Under the pieces are notes generated by a model that saw only the letters and a list, made by a program, of their open reading frames with translations, was not told where the DNA came from and ran no database searches. From the NCBI GenBank assembly GCA_016271365.2, contig JADMNL010000022.1, forward strand, positions 221,192,501-221,256,500: a DNA stretch of 64,000 bases, in the 5' to 3' direction. Below, one piece after another: positions 44,381 through 55,848 of the stretch. This DNA comes from Neoceratodus forsteri (lineage: Eukaryota; Chordata; Ceratodontiformes; Ceratodontidae). The stretch's first letter is position 1. The number at the start of each line of letters is the position of its first letter. Position numbers and translations under genes: made by a program.

Positions 44381-46655
44381 TTATTTTATTTATTTATTTC
44401 AGTTAGGGATTAATACCTTTGCATCAAGGACTTGTTTGCAAAGGTTCCAAGTCGATTAGATACAATGACATTACAAACAACACACGGGTTATATAAGATT
44501 ACAAAGAGGCAATATTCAGTAACATTGCACATTACAATGGATCAAACAGGAAATACAAAGGTGCAGGGAATTTTGGTGATCCTGATAAACCAGGCCACAC
44601 CATGTCTAGATAAGAATACAGTGCGATAAAAGGAGAGCAGTAACAATTCAGTTGCAGAATGAAGCGTATTGCCATGCAAGAGTAAGTGAAAAGTGCAACA
44701 TGAAGGATAAGGCCCCAGACTTGGTAAAGATTGAGGAGCAGCCAGATTAGGCTTTGTCAGCACATGGCAGAGGGGAAGGGGGGGAGAAGGAGTGACAAGA
44801 TGCAGGTTAGCAGAGGGGAGGGGAGAGTAGAGCAGGAGGAGGGAAAATGGGAAGACCAGGGAGTGGGGTGAGGGTGGCACGAGGGGTAGGCAGGGAGGAG
44901 GATGGGTGGGAGAGGGGAGGTGTAGGTGAGGGGGGAGAGATGCGAGGTGGGCAACATTGACAGGTGGGTGGGGAGGGGGACAATCAACTTTAGCCCATAG
45001 TGTCCAGAGGGGAGGAGGAAGGAAGCCAGAGAACTCAGCTTAGCAAAGGCTTGGTATTGCTAGGGTTTGAGGAAACAGTTGCAAACATTCTCTTGGGCTA
45101 ATTGAGTCTGAAAGCCCAACTTGAATTGGCTGACCTTACTACATTCGATGAGGTCCTTGGGGAGTTTGTTGAATCTCTTGGGACTACGGTAAGAGAGGGA
45201 TCTCTGGACTTGAGCAGTTTGCTTAAATGGTACCTCAAGTCCTCCTTCTGTCTGCATTTCAGGTCATAATCATTGGTTGAGCAGTTTGGAATAGGCAAGA
45301 GGTTGATCCACGGGTATGTCCCAGCAAGGACTTCTTGACAAGTAGGCATGTTAGCTATATAATCCTAAGGTGAAGAGGAAGCCATCCTGTCTCTTGATAG
45401 AGGGCACAGGTATGTGTCCAAGGATCCACCCCCAGAACCAGTCGACAGGTTTTGTTAAGTAGGGTTTTTACTCTTCTGAGGAAGTGTCAGTGCCAGCACC
45501 ATACATAACAAGGCCGTAGTCTATGGTGGATAAGACCGAGCAACTTGTGACAAATTTTAGGGCCTCCAGTGTCATTGAATGCCTGTGGAGATAGAGGATG
45601 CCAAGCTTTGTATTAGTGGTCTTAAAAACATGGTCAGTATGAGCTGCAAATGTTAGGGTGTCGTCTAAGTGAACCTTGAGATATTTAAATGTGCTAACCT
45701 GTTCCAATGTGTCACCTTTGAAATTCTGTACCTGTAGAGGCCCAAACTTCTTCCTGTTCTGTTGAATGGAGACGAGCATTTTCATAGTTTTTTTTATAGT
45801 TGAGTAAGAGTTTGTTTCTGAGAACCATTTTTTGAGTATGTAGAAATTGCCTTGCAGTTCAGCGGATATAGCAGCCTGATTTTTTTGCTTTAACTGAGAT
45901 GACTGCATCATCTGCATAGAGCATGATGTGCGCTGGGCATTCTGCTGGCAAGGGGTTAAAAAGGACAATGAAGAGCAGTGATCCTAGTATTGACCCTTGG
46001 GGGACATGATTTTTGTGGCCAGAATTGGAGTGGAGGGGGCATAGATATTCACTGGGTGGTACCGTACTGAGATCTGTGAAGACCTGGTTAAAGGCACTAG
46101 CAATGTCACGAGACTCCTGGACTGTCCCATCAGTAGAGATAATTATTTTAGGAGGAGCTCTAGAGGCCTTTCCAGTAAGTGACTTTACTGAGTCCCAAAA
46201 CTTTCTTCCACGGCCCCAGCTCTTCTTAAAGAGATAATTGTAGTATACGGCCTTAGCCTGATGGATGAGCTTGGTGCATTTTTTCCTAGCTGTTTTGTAG
46301 GCAACAATGTCAGGATGCTTAGCCATCGCTTTGGCCTTGTACCACAAGTTGTCCCTGTAGTGCATAAGCTCAATGAGGGAACCATAGAGCCATGGGTTGG
46401 TAGCCCCTCTTACTTTTTTGGTTTTGTAAGGGACAAATATGTTGCATGCCTTGTTAAATGTTATGAGGAAGTAGTTGAGAGCTTTGTTGCCATTCTGAGC
46501 CCTGTCCAATGGTGACCAGTACACCAGTTTGAGATAGCGCCTAAAGGCATTCAGTTGACCGTGTCTCAGTGATCTATTTCTTACAACCTTGGGAGCAATT
46601 CTGGAAAACTTTTCCGACTAGGTGCACATAACTGGGGAGTCATCACTAAGGGTCT
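44381..46655 (-). mobile_element. LINE-B copy 2, internally deleted
   Basis: A minus-strand copy starting in the C-terminal part of the endonuclease (near 46655) and ending in the (TTTA)n tail at 44381-44399. It keeps the linker, palm and C-terminus but lacks roughly 0.5 kb of RT fingers compared with copy 1. The 3' UTR (45059-44400) is C-rich on the minus strand, as in copy 1. Confidence 0.8.
45060..46650 (-). pseudogene. LINE-B ORF relic with RT-finger deletion
   Basis: At 46524-45859 the frame encodes RDNLWYKAKAMAKHPDIVAY, ARKKCTKLIHQAKAVYY, then jumps from LCPLHSNSGHK straight to HVPQGSILGSLLF and MLYADDAVIS. The blocks that copy 1 carries between these (NYRPISS, the FIDLSKAFNTV box) are absent. 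After a shift, 45968-45468 gives FKYLKVHLDDTLTF and DYGLVMYG, and 45257-45060 ends SYRSPKRFNKLPKDLI. The deletion removes RT motifs needed for activity. Confidence 0.8.
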
Positions 46656-46663
46656 CAGGTAGA

Positions 46664-46786
46664 CAATGTAATTTTAATGGCAATTAGTCCCTTTTGTCAT
46701 GCAGAAACTGTGGCATTCAGTTCATTCTGGCAGTGTCACATTTTCCTGAATGACAAAAGGGACTAATTGCCATTGAAATGACATTG
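46664..46786. repeat. 37-bp hairpin beside LINE-B copy 2
   Basis: 46664-46700 and 46750-46786 are reverse complements at 35 of 37 positions, with a 49-base loop. The stem ends in the shared caattagtcccttttgtcat. The right arm abuts the inverted repeat at 46780-46868. Confidence 0.9.
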
Positions 46787-46868
46787 CTTTACTCAGCAGG
46801 TCTGCTGCAGCATTCTGCAGAGTGCTGAAAAATGCTGCAGAATTGGGTTTCATTCCGGGGGACACCAC
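46780..46868. repeat. Inverted repeat, right arm, around LINE-B copy 2
   Basis: Contains gctttactcagcaggtctgc, gcattctgcagagtgctg and ggtttcattccggggg, the inverted counterpart of 44302-44376. It ends at gacaccac, matching gtggtatac on the left. The element behind these arms is unknown. Confidence 0.8.
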
Positions 46869-48129
46869 ATTAGGTTATATGAGCATTAGCAGATTTCTGG
46901 GGAAATATTTTCATGGTTTGTGCTGAGTGTTCCATTGCAGCTCCATTTTACAGCATTTTGTAGCAGTGATGGATTGAAACATTTATAAAATACTGTACTC
47001 AAAGTTTAGTGGAATTAGAAAGTTGTACCACCAAATAAACCTGAAAGATGCCTGGAATCGTTTATAGTGAAACAAGTGTAGGGTTAATTTTTTGCCCAAT
47101 TTCATTGCACTCTTGCTTTAAATCAGCCTCGTCTCCTGATTTGAATAGCGGTATTATGAGTTCCATTTTCCAAATTATGGGTTAGTCACTGTTGATTAAA
47201 GGAAGATTAAAGAGATGTGTTATGAGGCCGCTGCACCTTCACAGGAAAGGAAGCACTTCCTGTGGAATGTTGCTGACTCACTCGACACACACACATGGTC
47301 AGTTGGGTCGTGGAACATGGCCACACTCCCCAGCCATGCACAGCAAGATGTGAACATTGTTAAGTACCCAGAGGGGTTCACAGGCTTTATGGAGGGTCCC
47401 AAATATAAGTCTTGTGTGCCTCCCCAGAAAAGTTGTCCGTAATATTTTGGGCCTTGAGCTGTTTCTCCAGCCCTCTAGAGTAAAGCATTGATGGCTGGAA
47501 GACATGCCAGTATTTTTTGAAATTATTTATTAAAAATTCAACTTCAGTCACATGCAACTTTGGATATAGCACTCTCTGGTTGAACTAGAATTCTTATTGT
47601 ACCGGTGTCAGTCCAGCTTTACCACTGGAATCCCTCCTGCCCGATAAATGAGATGAAATAAAGACTGGGATATCCACTGTCATATATTGTTAATGTTTTA
47701 ATATTAGGAGTGTAGGATTGACTTCTCCATGCGTAAGTCTTACTCTCTAAGTGTGGGACTTGACAGCACTGCCCTTGGGGTTAGGGACTGACTACTGAGA
47801 GCCTTTTTTAGGAGTGAGGCTCAGTGGAGCTGAAAGAGCTGCATCCCTGGAGGAGGGTTACTTGTTTGAATCTCTGTGGGACTGTGATGGGAAGGGGAAG
47901 TCCCACCTAGCCTGTTAGTTCCATGGGGAGAAAGAGGCTGTGAGGTGGTCATAGAGCTGCTGTGTGAGTAGGGGCCCTGAAGGTGGGTTTTTGTTTATTT
48001 CAAAAGACATGCGGTAAGGGAGGAGGCAGATTGGATAGACCGACCAGCCTGGGATCGTTTGAAGGAAAGTAAATGTTCTTAAGGGTTTTGTCTGTGTGTG
48101 GGAAGGAATGAGGTGCAGCTTGACCTGGG
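46869..48129. other. Unassigned 1.26 kb
   Basis: No domain. Around 47815-47900 ggctcagtggagctgaaaga and ttgtttgaatctct make a weak tRNA-like A-box/B-box pair, perhaps a decayed SINE. Plus- and minus-strand ORFs near 47215-47570 are not recognised. Confidence 0.35.
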
Positions 48130-48300
48130 GCTGCCTATGGGGTGCACTACTTTGTTGATGTGCTGGTGGGGTACACTGTTCCTTAGAGCTGAAAGTGCGG
48201 TGAATTGGTTTTTGGGACTTCATCTGAGGTGAGCCACACTTCATGGCTGTCAGCGGGGTGTGCCACTCCTTCGAGCTGCCAGTTGGGTATAGTGACGTCA
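48130..48300. repeat. Degenerate ~30-bp tandem repeat, left part
   Basis: Repeats of the form ggggtgtaccactccttggg followed by ctgccagt, visible at 48135, 48165, 48225 and 48258. They resume at 48612-48740 after an A/T-rich palindromic block. Confidence 0.55.
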
Positions 48301-48611
48301 CAACAACACAATATGATGATATATTGTGATAATTACCACTGGTGATAATTTATTGTTGTAAAAGACCCAATATCATGATTATCACGCAACATGATACACT
48401 GTGAGATACTGTGAGACAGCATCTTAACTTGCTGGTCTGGCAGTGTCCCTCTCCATGTTCAACCATGATTCCTAATTCCCCACCTTCCTCCAATCAGATT
48501 TTCACTATTTTCCCTAAAATCAGAAATGCTGCATATTATCATGATAATTAATGCATCATGATATTTTTACAAAAATGTTGTGATACCTAAAATTTGATAT
48601 CATGACATTCC
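48301..48611. mobile_element. A/T-rich palindromic insert in the tandem repeat
   Basis: The block splits the ~30-bp tandem array. It is full of short palindromes around atgata/tatcat, such as aatatcatgattatca and atatcatgacatt, and its edges carry gtcacaaca and the inverted tgttgtgata. This is the shape of a MITE; no transposase is present and the target duplication is not clear. Confidence 0.45.
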
Positions 48612-48740
48612 CATTGGGGTGTGTTGCTCCTTGGGACTGCTAGTGTTGTTCCCCACTCAAGGCAACCAGTGAATTATGCCGGTTCTTGGGTCTGCCATTG
48701 GGGTGTACCACTCCTTTTGGCTTCCAGTGCAATTATATGA
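48612..48740. repeat. Degenerate ~30-bp tandem repeat, right part
   Basis: Continues the pattern ggggtgtgttgctccttggg and ggggtgtaccactccttttg, then decays at 48740. Confidence 0.55.
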
Positions 48741-48749
48741 TTCCAACCT

Positions 48750-48880
48750 GGGTCTCCAGGCTCAAAACACTCTGGCGTGGCTCAGGGTCAAACAGTAAAG
48801 AGGTAGCTGTTGTGGGTTTCAAACCATGGTCTCCAGTTTTACAGTACTGTGCTGTTGCTCCAGCCCACCTGCCAGTTTAC
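48750..48880 (-). mobile_element. Possible tRNA-derived SINE relic
   Basis: The minus strand reads gggctggagcaacagcacag (A-box-like), then ggtttgaaaccca (B-box-like) and tgtttgaccctgagcca, an order like MIR-type heads. It is short and decayed, so the family is uncertain. Confidence 0.4.
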
Positions 48881-50528
48881 AAATTTCAGCAGGATATCCA
48901 CTGAACTAGGTGACCACAATTAAGCTCTTACAAAAATAGCAACTCAGTTATGGTGCCTGTATTCAGGGCTACCTGGCAGGGTAGTGACCGGATGCCTGGG
49001 TGGACGAGGTAGGACAATGGGAAGTACACACGTATATGCATGCACACATACATGGGTGGAGAATAAAGGGAGTGAAGGTATGTGGGGGATTGGTGGCAGC
49101 AGCTGCCAAGCTGGTCCACTAGAATGGTGGGGATGGTGGTTGGTTGAGAAGTGCAGGGTGCAGGGTTCGGGTCCAGTGTGGCATGGTTCTTTTTTTGCTA
49201 GCAGGTGGCTTGTTTTTTTTGTAAGTATTTCACCCCCCAGACATGCACCCCCCCGGAGTTGAGAATTCTTTAGTAGGGGGTGCAGAGGGTGAAGCCCCCC
49301 ACATTGAAAGGAAACCCATGGATCTTGGGTGCCCTCTTCCCATTCGCCATGAGTGTGCATCGCCAAAATTAATTTTCAGTGATGTCACTCGTCCTAACGG
49401 CGATCGCTATTCTGCGATTGCCGTTATGACATAGAACCTTTCAACAGCTGACTAAGTCTGATTGTGGTCTCTATATAACCAGTACAGCTCACTGCCACTC
49501 CATGACTTTTCTTCCAGTGTCACTGCTGGCTGCGGTGATCACATGGCTGTCCATCAGTTTGCACCGTAAATGTCCACCACAGTTGTGTCCATTGCACCAC
49601 TGCTGCTATGCCAACCACCACTATAGAACCACAAAGCTCTCACAGAAAGAATCAGGTCCATCTCACAGCCACTCCCATCACTGCTGCAGAAGCTGAGCAC
49701 TACACACCTCATAACCAATCACTCCTATAGCTACTTGCCCCCCCAAAAAGTGTCTGCTCTCTTTAAGTTTACAAAATGACTCAGGAGAATCATGAAACTT
49801 GATTGGCTGAGAGCTCCCACCACCCAGGCCAGTATCAGGCAGAGACCAGTAAATAACAAGCTGCTGTGTCTGCCTGCCTTTTTAAATTAAAAATTATTGA
49901 ACCTAAATGGATTGCTCAGTTGTAAACTAGCCACAGTTTTGCTTCTTGCTTACAGAGCGAGCAAGAAATCAAGCTGCCAAGTGATGGCTGCCACCCCCCC
50001 ACCACCACCATCATGAGTGAGTGGCTTTCCATGTTAAAAAGAGAAAAAGCATAACATTTGTTCCTAAAAAAAAAAAAATCATACATTTGTAGATACTGCA
50101 ACAGTTACTGCCAGCTGATCGTTAGTGCCACTTGAGCTCCCCTGCTCCCGAATGCTGCTCACACATACACAATCCCCCCTGCCATCTGACTCCGTAACTC
50201 CCCCTGCAGATTGACCACGTTTGTTGATCTTGTAATAAAAACTGGTTCCACTAAATCAAAACAGCCACAAAATAAAAACTGTCTGTCTCCCAGTCTAACA
50301 GTCCACAGTAACAGGTCGGGGGGACAGAGAAAAAACTCTTAACATTAACAGTGTCCTCCACACAGCACAACACCTTCTACTGGTGAAGTACCAGTAGGAA
50401 GACTATTTAACCTGAAAATTATTTTGTTGCAATGATTTTAGCATTTTTTCTTTTATTAAACATTTTTTATTTCTTTCCTACAACCTAAACCAACCCCCAT
50501 TTTCTTGGCGCAATAATACCTTCCAGAG
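48881..50528. other. Unassigned 1.6 kb with one strong hairpin
   Basis: No domain is recognised. A hairpin at 49395-49426 has stem taacggcgatcgc against gcgattgccgtta (12 of 13 pairs, 6-base loop), with outer gatgtcac/tgacat pairing weakly. The rest has T-, C- and A-runs and no named repeat. Confidence 0.4.
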
Positions 50529-50533
50529 TGGAC

Positions 50534-50635
50534 GGTATTGGGCTACACCCACCCTTTCAGGGGTTATACGGCCTTCTGCATGTGGAGTCGGGCCTCATTT
50601 CACCCCTGGACAAATGAGTATAGCCCAATACTACC
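50534..50635. repeat. Inverted repeat of ~18 bp arms (MITE-like)
   Basis: ggtattgggctacaccc (50534-50550) faces gtatagcccaatactacc (50618-50635), whose reverse complement is ggtagtattgggctatac. The inner part has cagggg/cccctg at the second level. About 100 bp in all, like a small foldback element. Confidence 0.6.
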
Positions 50636-50640
50636 AACCC

Positions 50641-52129
50641 TTTCACTTATAATTACTTTTATTTTATTGCTTGTGCTTCATGAGGAATCTATTAATTATC
50701 ACCCTGGCCAGCTTTAAAGTAACAGTGCTAACTGACCCTTGTGAACCAAAAAGTTCACAATATATTTAGAACCTAAAATGGTGTAGAAAATGTTTTAAAT
50801 CAGGGAAGGATACAGGATATTTAGAACAGAAAGAGGGAACTAATATACTTAAATTGTGTGTATGTGGGGTTGGCAACCTGCTGGCACTGGGAGCAGCACA
50901 CTACTTGCTATGGAGAAGTTACAGGTTCACATTTTGAATCAGACTTGCTTACTCTAACATAAGCCATACATTCAGGCTCTGGGTCCAAGATGGCCCTTGC
51001 TCTGTTGCTTTGATGCCTTGAGTGATTTCCCACAATGTCTTTCCACCCCCCATGTTAGCACAGTTGACCTACACATTGGTGACAATTAACCCCCAACAAT
51101 GACATATGTGAAATGACAAGTTCTCCAGATCAGGAGGAAATGGAGAGAGAAACTGCAGCTAAGGGTGTTGTAACTGGAAGCTCAGTTGAGAGTCAAGGAG
51201 GGAGCACTGGAACCCACAGTAAGTTGCTTATTTTCTAAGTTAAGTTCTCTATTAATATTATTTCAGGATAGTAGAACAGATGAAAGTCAACAACCTTAAA
51301 ACATTCTCTAAATATTTTTTGTTGCGGTGTAAGTAAACTTCAAGCAATATGTAATTATGAGGTATTCAGTATCCTTTCTTAATTTCTAGATAATTAACTT
51401 TGATATTGCTCAACTAGTAGCTAATTAAGTGGGATAAAGATAAATAGGGCATTAGTTATGTAATGAAACCTAACCCACTCTAAACAGTAATATTCAACTC
51501 TTTGTTTCGACATCGGTTAATGCTGAGGGAACTACTGGGTATTTACAAACGGAATTGTTTTGTGTTGGACCGTCTATGGTCCCTGTAATTACAATAGTAG
51601 GATTAGTCACAGTGACGTAACTTATAACAGTGGTGGTAGTCACAGTGGCTGCCTTTCTGGCAGTGGAGGGGTCCTGTGGCAGCAGCCATGGCAGTTATGG
51701 TCACAGGGTTACAACAGCAGCAGTAGCGGTGGTCTCAGTGGCTGGAATTGCAGCAGTGATGGTGGTTGCTGCAGGTACATTAGTGCTGTCAGTTGGAAAA
51801 ACATTTTAGGAATCAATAGAAGTCCAAAGCATTAAATTTCTCTTATTACTGATGTAAAATACAGGAGCTGTAAAAGCCCTACTGGTGACGTGAGTATTAG
51901 CAGTAACCCTATTTTTTCAACTGCTATTACAACTCAGTCCAAACTTGCTAGATGGAAAGAAAATGTTTACACATGGAGTATACTCAGGCTATTTTTCCCT
52001 TGTCCCTCAACACCTAAAATAGCAGCATTGTTATTTAAGATCAAGAGGGATTCTAAGCTATGCCCCCCAAGCCAGTTAGTACTCCACCTTGTGTGTGTCT
52101 CACTTATACTGCACTGGTGTATTTTATAC
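50641..52129. other. Unassigned 1.5 kb, trinucleotide-like patch
   Basis: At 51630-51780 the DNA is an imperfect mix of ggt, cag and agt triplets that leaves a Ser/Gly-rich ORF (51560-51835), which I read as low complexity. At 51113-51218 a short open stretch begins with ATG and ends at a GTAAGT donor-like site; this is listed as a finding, not a gene. Confidence 0.4.
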
Positions 52130-52169
52130 ACGGGGAGGAAGGGGAGAGGGAGGTAAGGTGCCTGCCTGG

Positions 52170-52610
52170 CGCCATGGCTTGGAGGGACAGGGAGTGAATC
52201 CTCAGGATCGCCAGAGCAGCTGCACAGGAGAGTGAGCTGGATGTCATTGTTCACCTAGGGACAAATGATCTGGCTAAGAAAGGGATCAGAGCAGTGCAGG
52301 AAGCATTTGTGGACTTGAGGAGGGGCCTTAGACAAGTAGCATGCATGGTAACCTTCTTGGAGGTGCTGCCTGTCTGTGGCATGGGTGAGGTTAGGGTGCT
52401 CCACACCATGGGATTCAATCAGTGGTTGAAAAACTGGTGCAGAGCTCAGGGATTTGGCATCACTGGTGACTGGGGATCCACCTGGAGGGACGCAGGCCTA
52501 TACTGGTGTGATGGTCTGCATCTGTCCAGGAGGGGGACCAGGATCCTAGGTGATAGGTTTAAACACTTCACTGGCAAGCACTTAAACTATTCAAGGGGGG
52601 GAGGCACTGG
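52170..52610 (+). pseudogene. CR1-a ORF1 C-terminal part (esterase-like)
   Basis: From about 52215 the frame reads ELDVIVHLGTNDLAKKGIRA, then VTFLEVLPVCGMG, and ends LYWCDGLHLSRRGTRILGDR. GTND and DGLH are blocks III and V of the SGNH esterase fold known in CR1 ORF1. The N-terminal zinc-binding part and the GDS block are missing through 5' truncation, and a stop lies near 52195. After GKHLN the frame stays open into the ORF2 start region, unlike the minus-strand copy, where a stop follows. Confidence 0.8.
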
Positions 52611-52785
52611 AGAGGAGAAGGGAAATTCTAGCCCCCCCCCAAAAAAAATTAGGGTACTAAGTGAGGTAAACACCAAAATAGAAATGTCGATAGGGAGAAG
52701 GGCAGGAGCAAATGGAGAAAATGACAAATGCAATAAGGACAGGGATGGGGCAAAAATGGGTAAGGCCATCAAGAAATGGAGGGTA

Positions 52786-55737
52786 ATGAGTACCAATGCC
52801 CGTAGTCTGGGCAACAAGCTCCCTGAACTGGTGGCCTTGATGGAAGAGGGATTCCTGGATATCGTAGCAGTCACAGAAACATAGTACACAGAGAACATGA
52901 CAGGGATGTTAACATACCAGGGTGCACAACCTACAGGAGAGACAGGGAGAGGAGAAGAGGAGGTGGAGTAGCTCTCTGTGTAAGGGAAGGGATAAAAGCA
53001 ACTGAACAAAAGAGTAAACAGGGAGGAGAGGAGGCACTGTGGGTCACCTTAGAGACTGAAAATGGCACCACAATCTGCACAGGGTTGTATACAGACCCCC
53101 GTGTCAGGGGAGGGAATGGACAAGGATATGCTAGAAGGCATACTTAGGATGGCAGAGAAAAGGAAGATACTGTTGATGGGGACCTGAATATGCCAGATGT
53201 TAACTGGAGCACCTTTGCTACAGCCACAGCCAAAAGCAGGGCCATTCTCGATGCCTTTCAAGTGGCATACCTCAGACAGCTAGTTTTGGAACCCACTCAT
53301 GAGGAAGCAATCTTAGACCTCTTACTCTCAAATGGGGACAGTGAGAGGATCTCAGATCTAGAAGTGGGTAGCCATCTGGGAACAAGTGACCACCAAACAG
53401 TGTGGTTCACGATAAACTCAGCTACAGAGTCAAGCCATACAAAAGTGAGGGTTCTGGACTTCAGGAGGGCTGACTTTGGCAAGTTGGGATAGTGCCTTAG
53501 AAAAGCACTAGCAAACAGGCTAGAAGAAGGGGTGGAACAACAATGGGGAAACATCAAAACTGCCATCACAGAGGCAACAAGCCTTTGTGTGAAGGAAATA
53601 AACAAATCAAAACGAAAGAAAAAGCCACCATGGTCCTCAAAAGAGGTGGTGGTGAAGGTTAGGGAGAAAAAGATAGCATTTAGGAAGTATAAGGAAACAC
53701 AGAAGGAGAAGGACAGAGAACTGTACCAGTTAAGGCAGAAGGAAGCAGGGACAGTAGTCAGAATAGCAAAGGCCCAAACTGAGGAAAAGATAGCCAACTT
53801 GGTTAAGAAGGGGGATGAAACCTTTTATAGGTGTATCAGGGAGTGTAGAAAGACAAAGGGAGGGATAGTGAGGCTGAATAGAATGGACAGTGGGTGGGCA
53901 GAGAGCGACAGTGAAAAAGCAGGGATACTGAATGAATATTTCCTCTCAGTATTCACAAAAGAGGAGAAGGGGGAGGTGCCTAATCCAATTAACTGAAGCA
54001 CTCTAGATAGGAGGTTGATCCCAGTCCTTTTACAGAAGAAAGGGTTCTGAAAGAACTCCTAAAACTGAAGGTGGACAAAGCAATGGGGCCTGATGGAATT
54101 CACCCCAGAATTCTAAAAGAATTAAGGAGAGAACTAGTGACACCACTGACTACCCTTTTTAACAAATCATGGGAGGATGGTGTGGTACCTGAGGACTGGA
54201 GGAAGGCAGATGTGATTCCCCTTCACAAAAGTGGGAGCAAGACAGAGGCAGAAAACTACAGACCTGTCAGTTGGACCTCTGTCCTCTGTGGAAGGGAAAG
54301 TGATGGAATCACTTCTGAAGGAAAGAACTGTCGAGTATCTAGAGGCCAGTGGGGCACAGGACCCACGGAAGCATGGATTCACAGCAGGAAGGTCATGTCA
54401 GACAAATCTAATTAATTTCTTTGACTGGGTGACCAAAGAGGTAGACCAGGAGGGGCTGTGGACATGACCAACCTAGACTTTAGCAAGGCATTTGACACAG
54501 TCCCACACAAAACATTAATAGTCAAATTAACCAGGCTGGGAGTGGGTCTCAGGGTGGTAGCCTGGGTAAAACATTGGCTGGACAACAGGACACAGAAGGT
54601 AATTGTAAATGGAATCCACTCTGAAAAAAGAGGGGTTACTAGTCGGGTACTGCAGGGTTCAGTACAGGGTCCAGCCCTTTTTAATGTCTATATAAGTGAC
54701 ATTGCAGAGGGACTGGAAGGAAAAGTATGCCTCTTTGCAGATGTCACAAAGATCTGCAACAGGGTTGATACACAAGGAGGCATGGGAAAGATGAGAAGGG
54801 ACTTGGCAAGGTTGGAGGAATGGTCAGAAATATGGCAGCTTGGAATTAGCGGCTCTAGCCACAAATGGTTACCGGGGCACAACTGGGGCACAACAGATGG
54901 CAGCCAGGGCACTGATACATTGTTACTATGGGGAAAGCTCTGCACCATATGGGGCACCTACGGGGGCACAGCATATTTCTACCAGGGCACGTGCACTGGC
55001 GGGCTCTGGTGTAGAGCCGCCCATGGCTTGGATTCAATGCAAAGAAGTGCAAAATAATGCACCTGGGAAGCAAAAACCCATGGGAAGATTATATAATGGG
55101 GGGGAGGTAGTGACAACAACAAAAATGGAAAGGGACCTGTGGGTAATCATATCAGATGACCTTAAGGTAAGTAGGCAATGTGAGAAGGCAGTAGAAGGGC
55201 TGGGGGATACTGGGATGCATAGGGAGAGGCATCACCTGCAGAAAACAGGAAGTTGTTATCCCTCTGTACAGACAGTTGGTGAGACCCCATCTGGAGTGCT
55301 GCATCCAGTTCTGGAGACCCCATCTCTGCAAGGACATAGACAGGATGGAGGCAGCCAGAGGAGGGCAACTAAAATGGTGCAGGGTCTGCAAGAGAAACCA
55401 TACAAAGAGATACTAAAGGAGCTTAATATGTATACCCTTGAGGAAAGAAGGGAGAGGAGGGACATATTAGAAACTTTTAAGTACCTCAGTGGAATCAACA
55501 AAGTCCAAGAGGGTAGCATCTTTCAGAAAAAGAGATGTGCAAGAACAAGGGGACACAATTTGAAGATAGAGGGGGGGACGACTCAGGGGCAATGTGAGGA
55601 AGTATTTTTTTTCACAGAGAGGGTGGTGGACGCATGGAACAGCCTTCCTAAGGAGGTTGTGGGGCCTACAACTGGAAGAATTCAAGAATGCATGGGACAG
55701 ACATAAGGCAATTTTTGTGGGGGGTAGGAAGAAATAG
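52786..55737 (+). pseudogene. CR1-a ORF2 (endonuclease-RT), MITE-interrupted
   Basis: Starts MSTNARSLGNKLPEL at 52786 and stops at 52884 just after DIVAVTET. Later pieces: MPDVNWSTFATATAKS (53190), GTSDHQTVWFTI (SDH box), KKPPWSSKEVVVKV linker (53532-53996), MGPDGIHPRILKEL (54071), LDFSKAFDTVPHKTL, RVLQGSVQGPALF (a changed GVPQGS box), LFADVTKICN (54458-54780; FADD changed to FADV). The C-terminal domain resumes after the MITE and ends near 55737. The FADV change alone would remove an RT catalytic Asp. Confidence 0.88.
54846..55025. mobile_element. hAT-type MITE (~180 bp) inside CR1-a
   Basis: Compared with other CR1-a copies, 180 bp are inserted after gcttggaa (54838-54845) and before gcttggat (55026-55033): an 8-bp target duplication with one change. 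The ends are ttagcggctctagcc and, inverted, catgggcggctctacacc, sharing gcggctcta. Both the 8-bp duplication and the GCGGCTCTA-type end are hAT hallmarks. The inside is rich in ggggcac repeats and has no transposase, so it is non-autonomous. Confidence 0.87.
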
Positions 55738-55848
55738 GTTGTTGGTTAAATAGGAACTGCAGCTTATCCTATAGGTAGGGAAATGGGCAGACACGTGGGT
55801 CAAGCTGTCCTTATCCACCATCAAAGTCTATGTTTCTATGTTTCTATC

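Noticed and set aside
49140..49210. tRNA-like head with ggttcgggtcc B box
   Set aside because: A box is unconvincing and no SINE body or tail follows; the match is too short to annotate.
51560..51835. Ser/Gly/Trp-rich ORF
   Set aside because: Imperfect ggt/cag/agt triplet DNA explains the composition.
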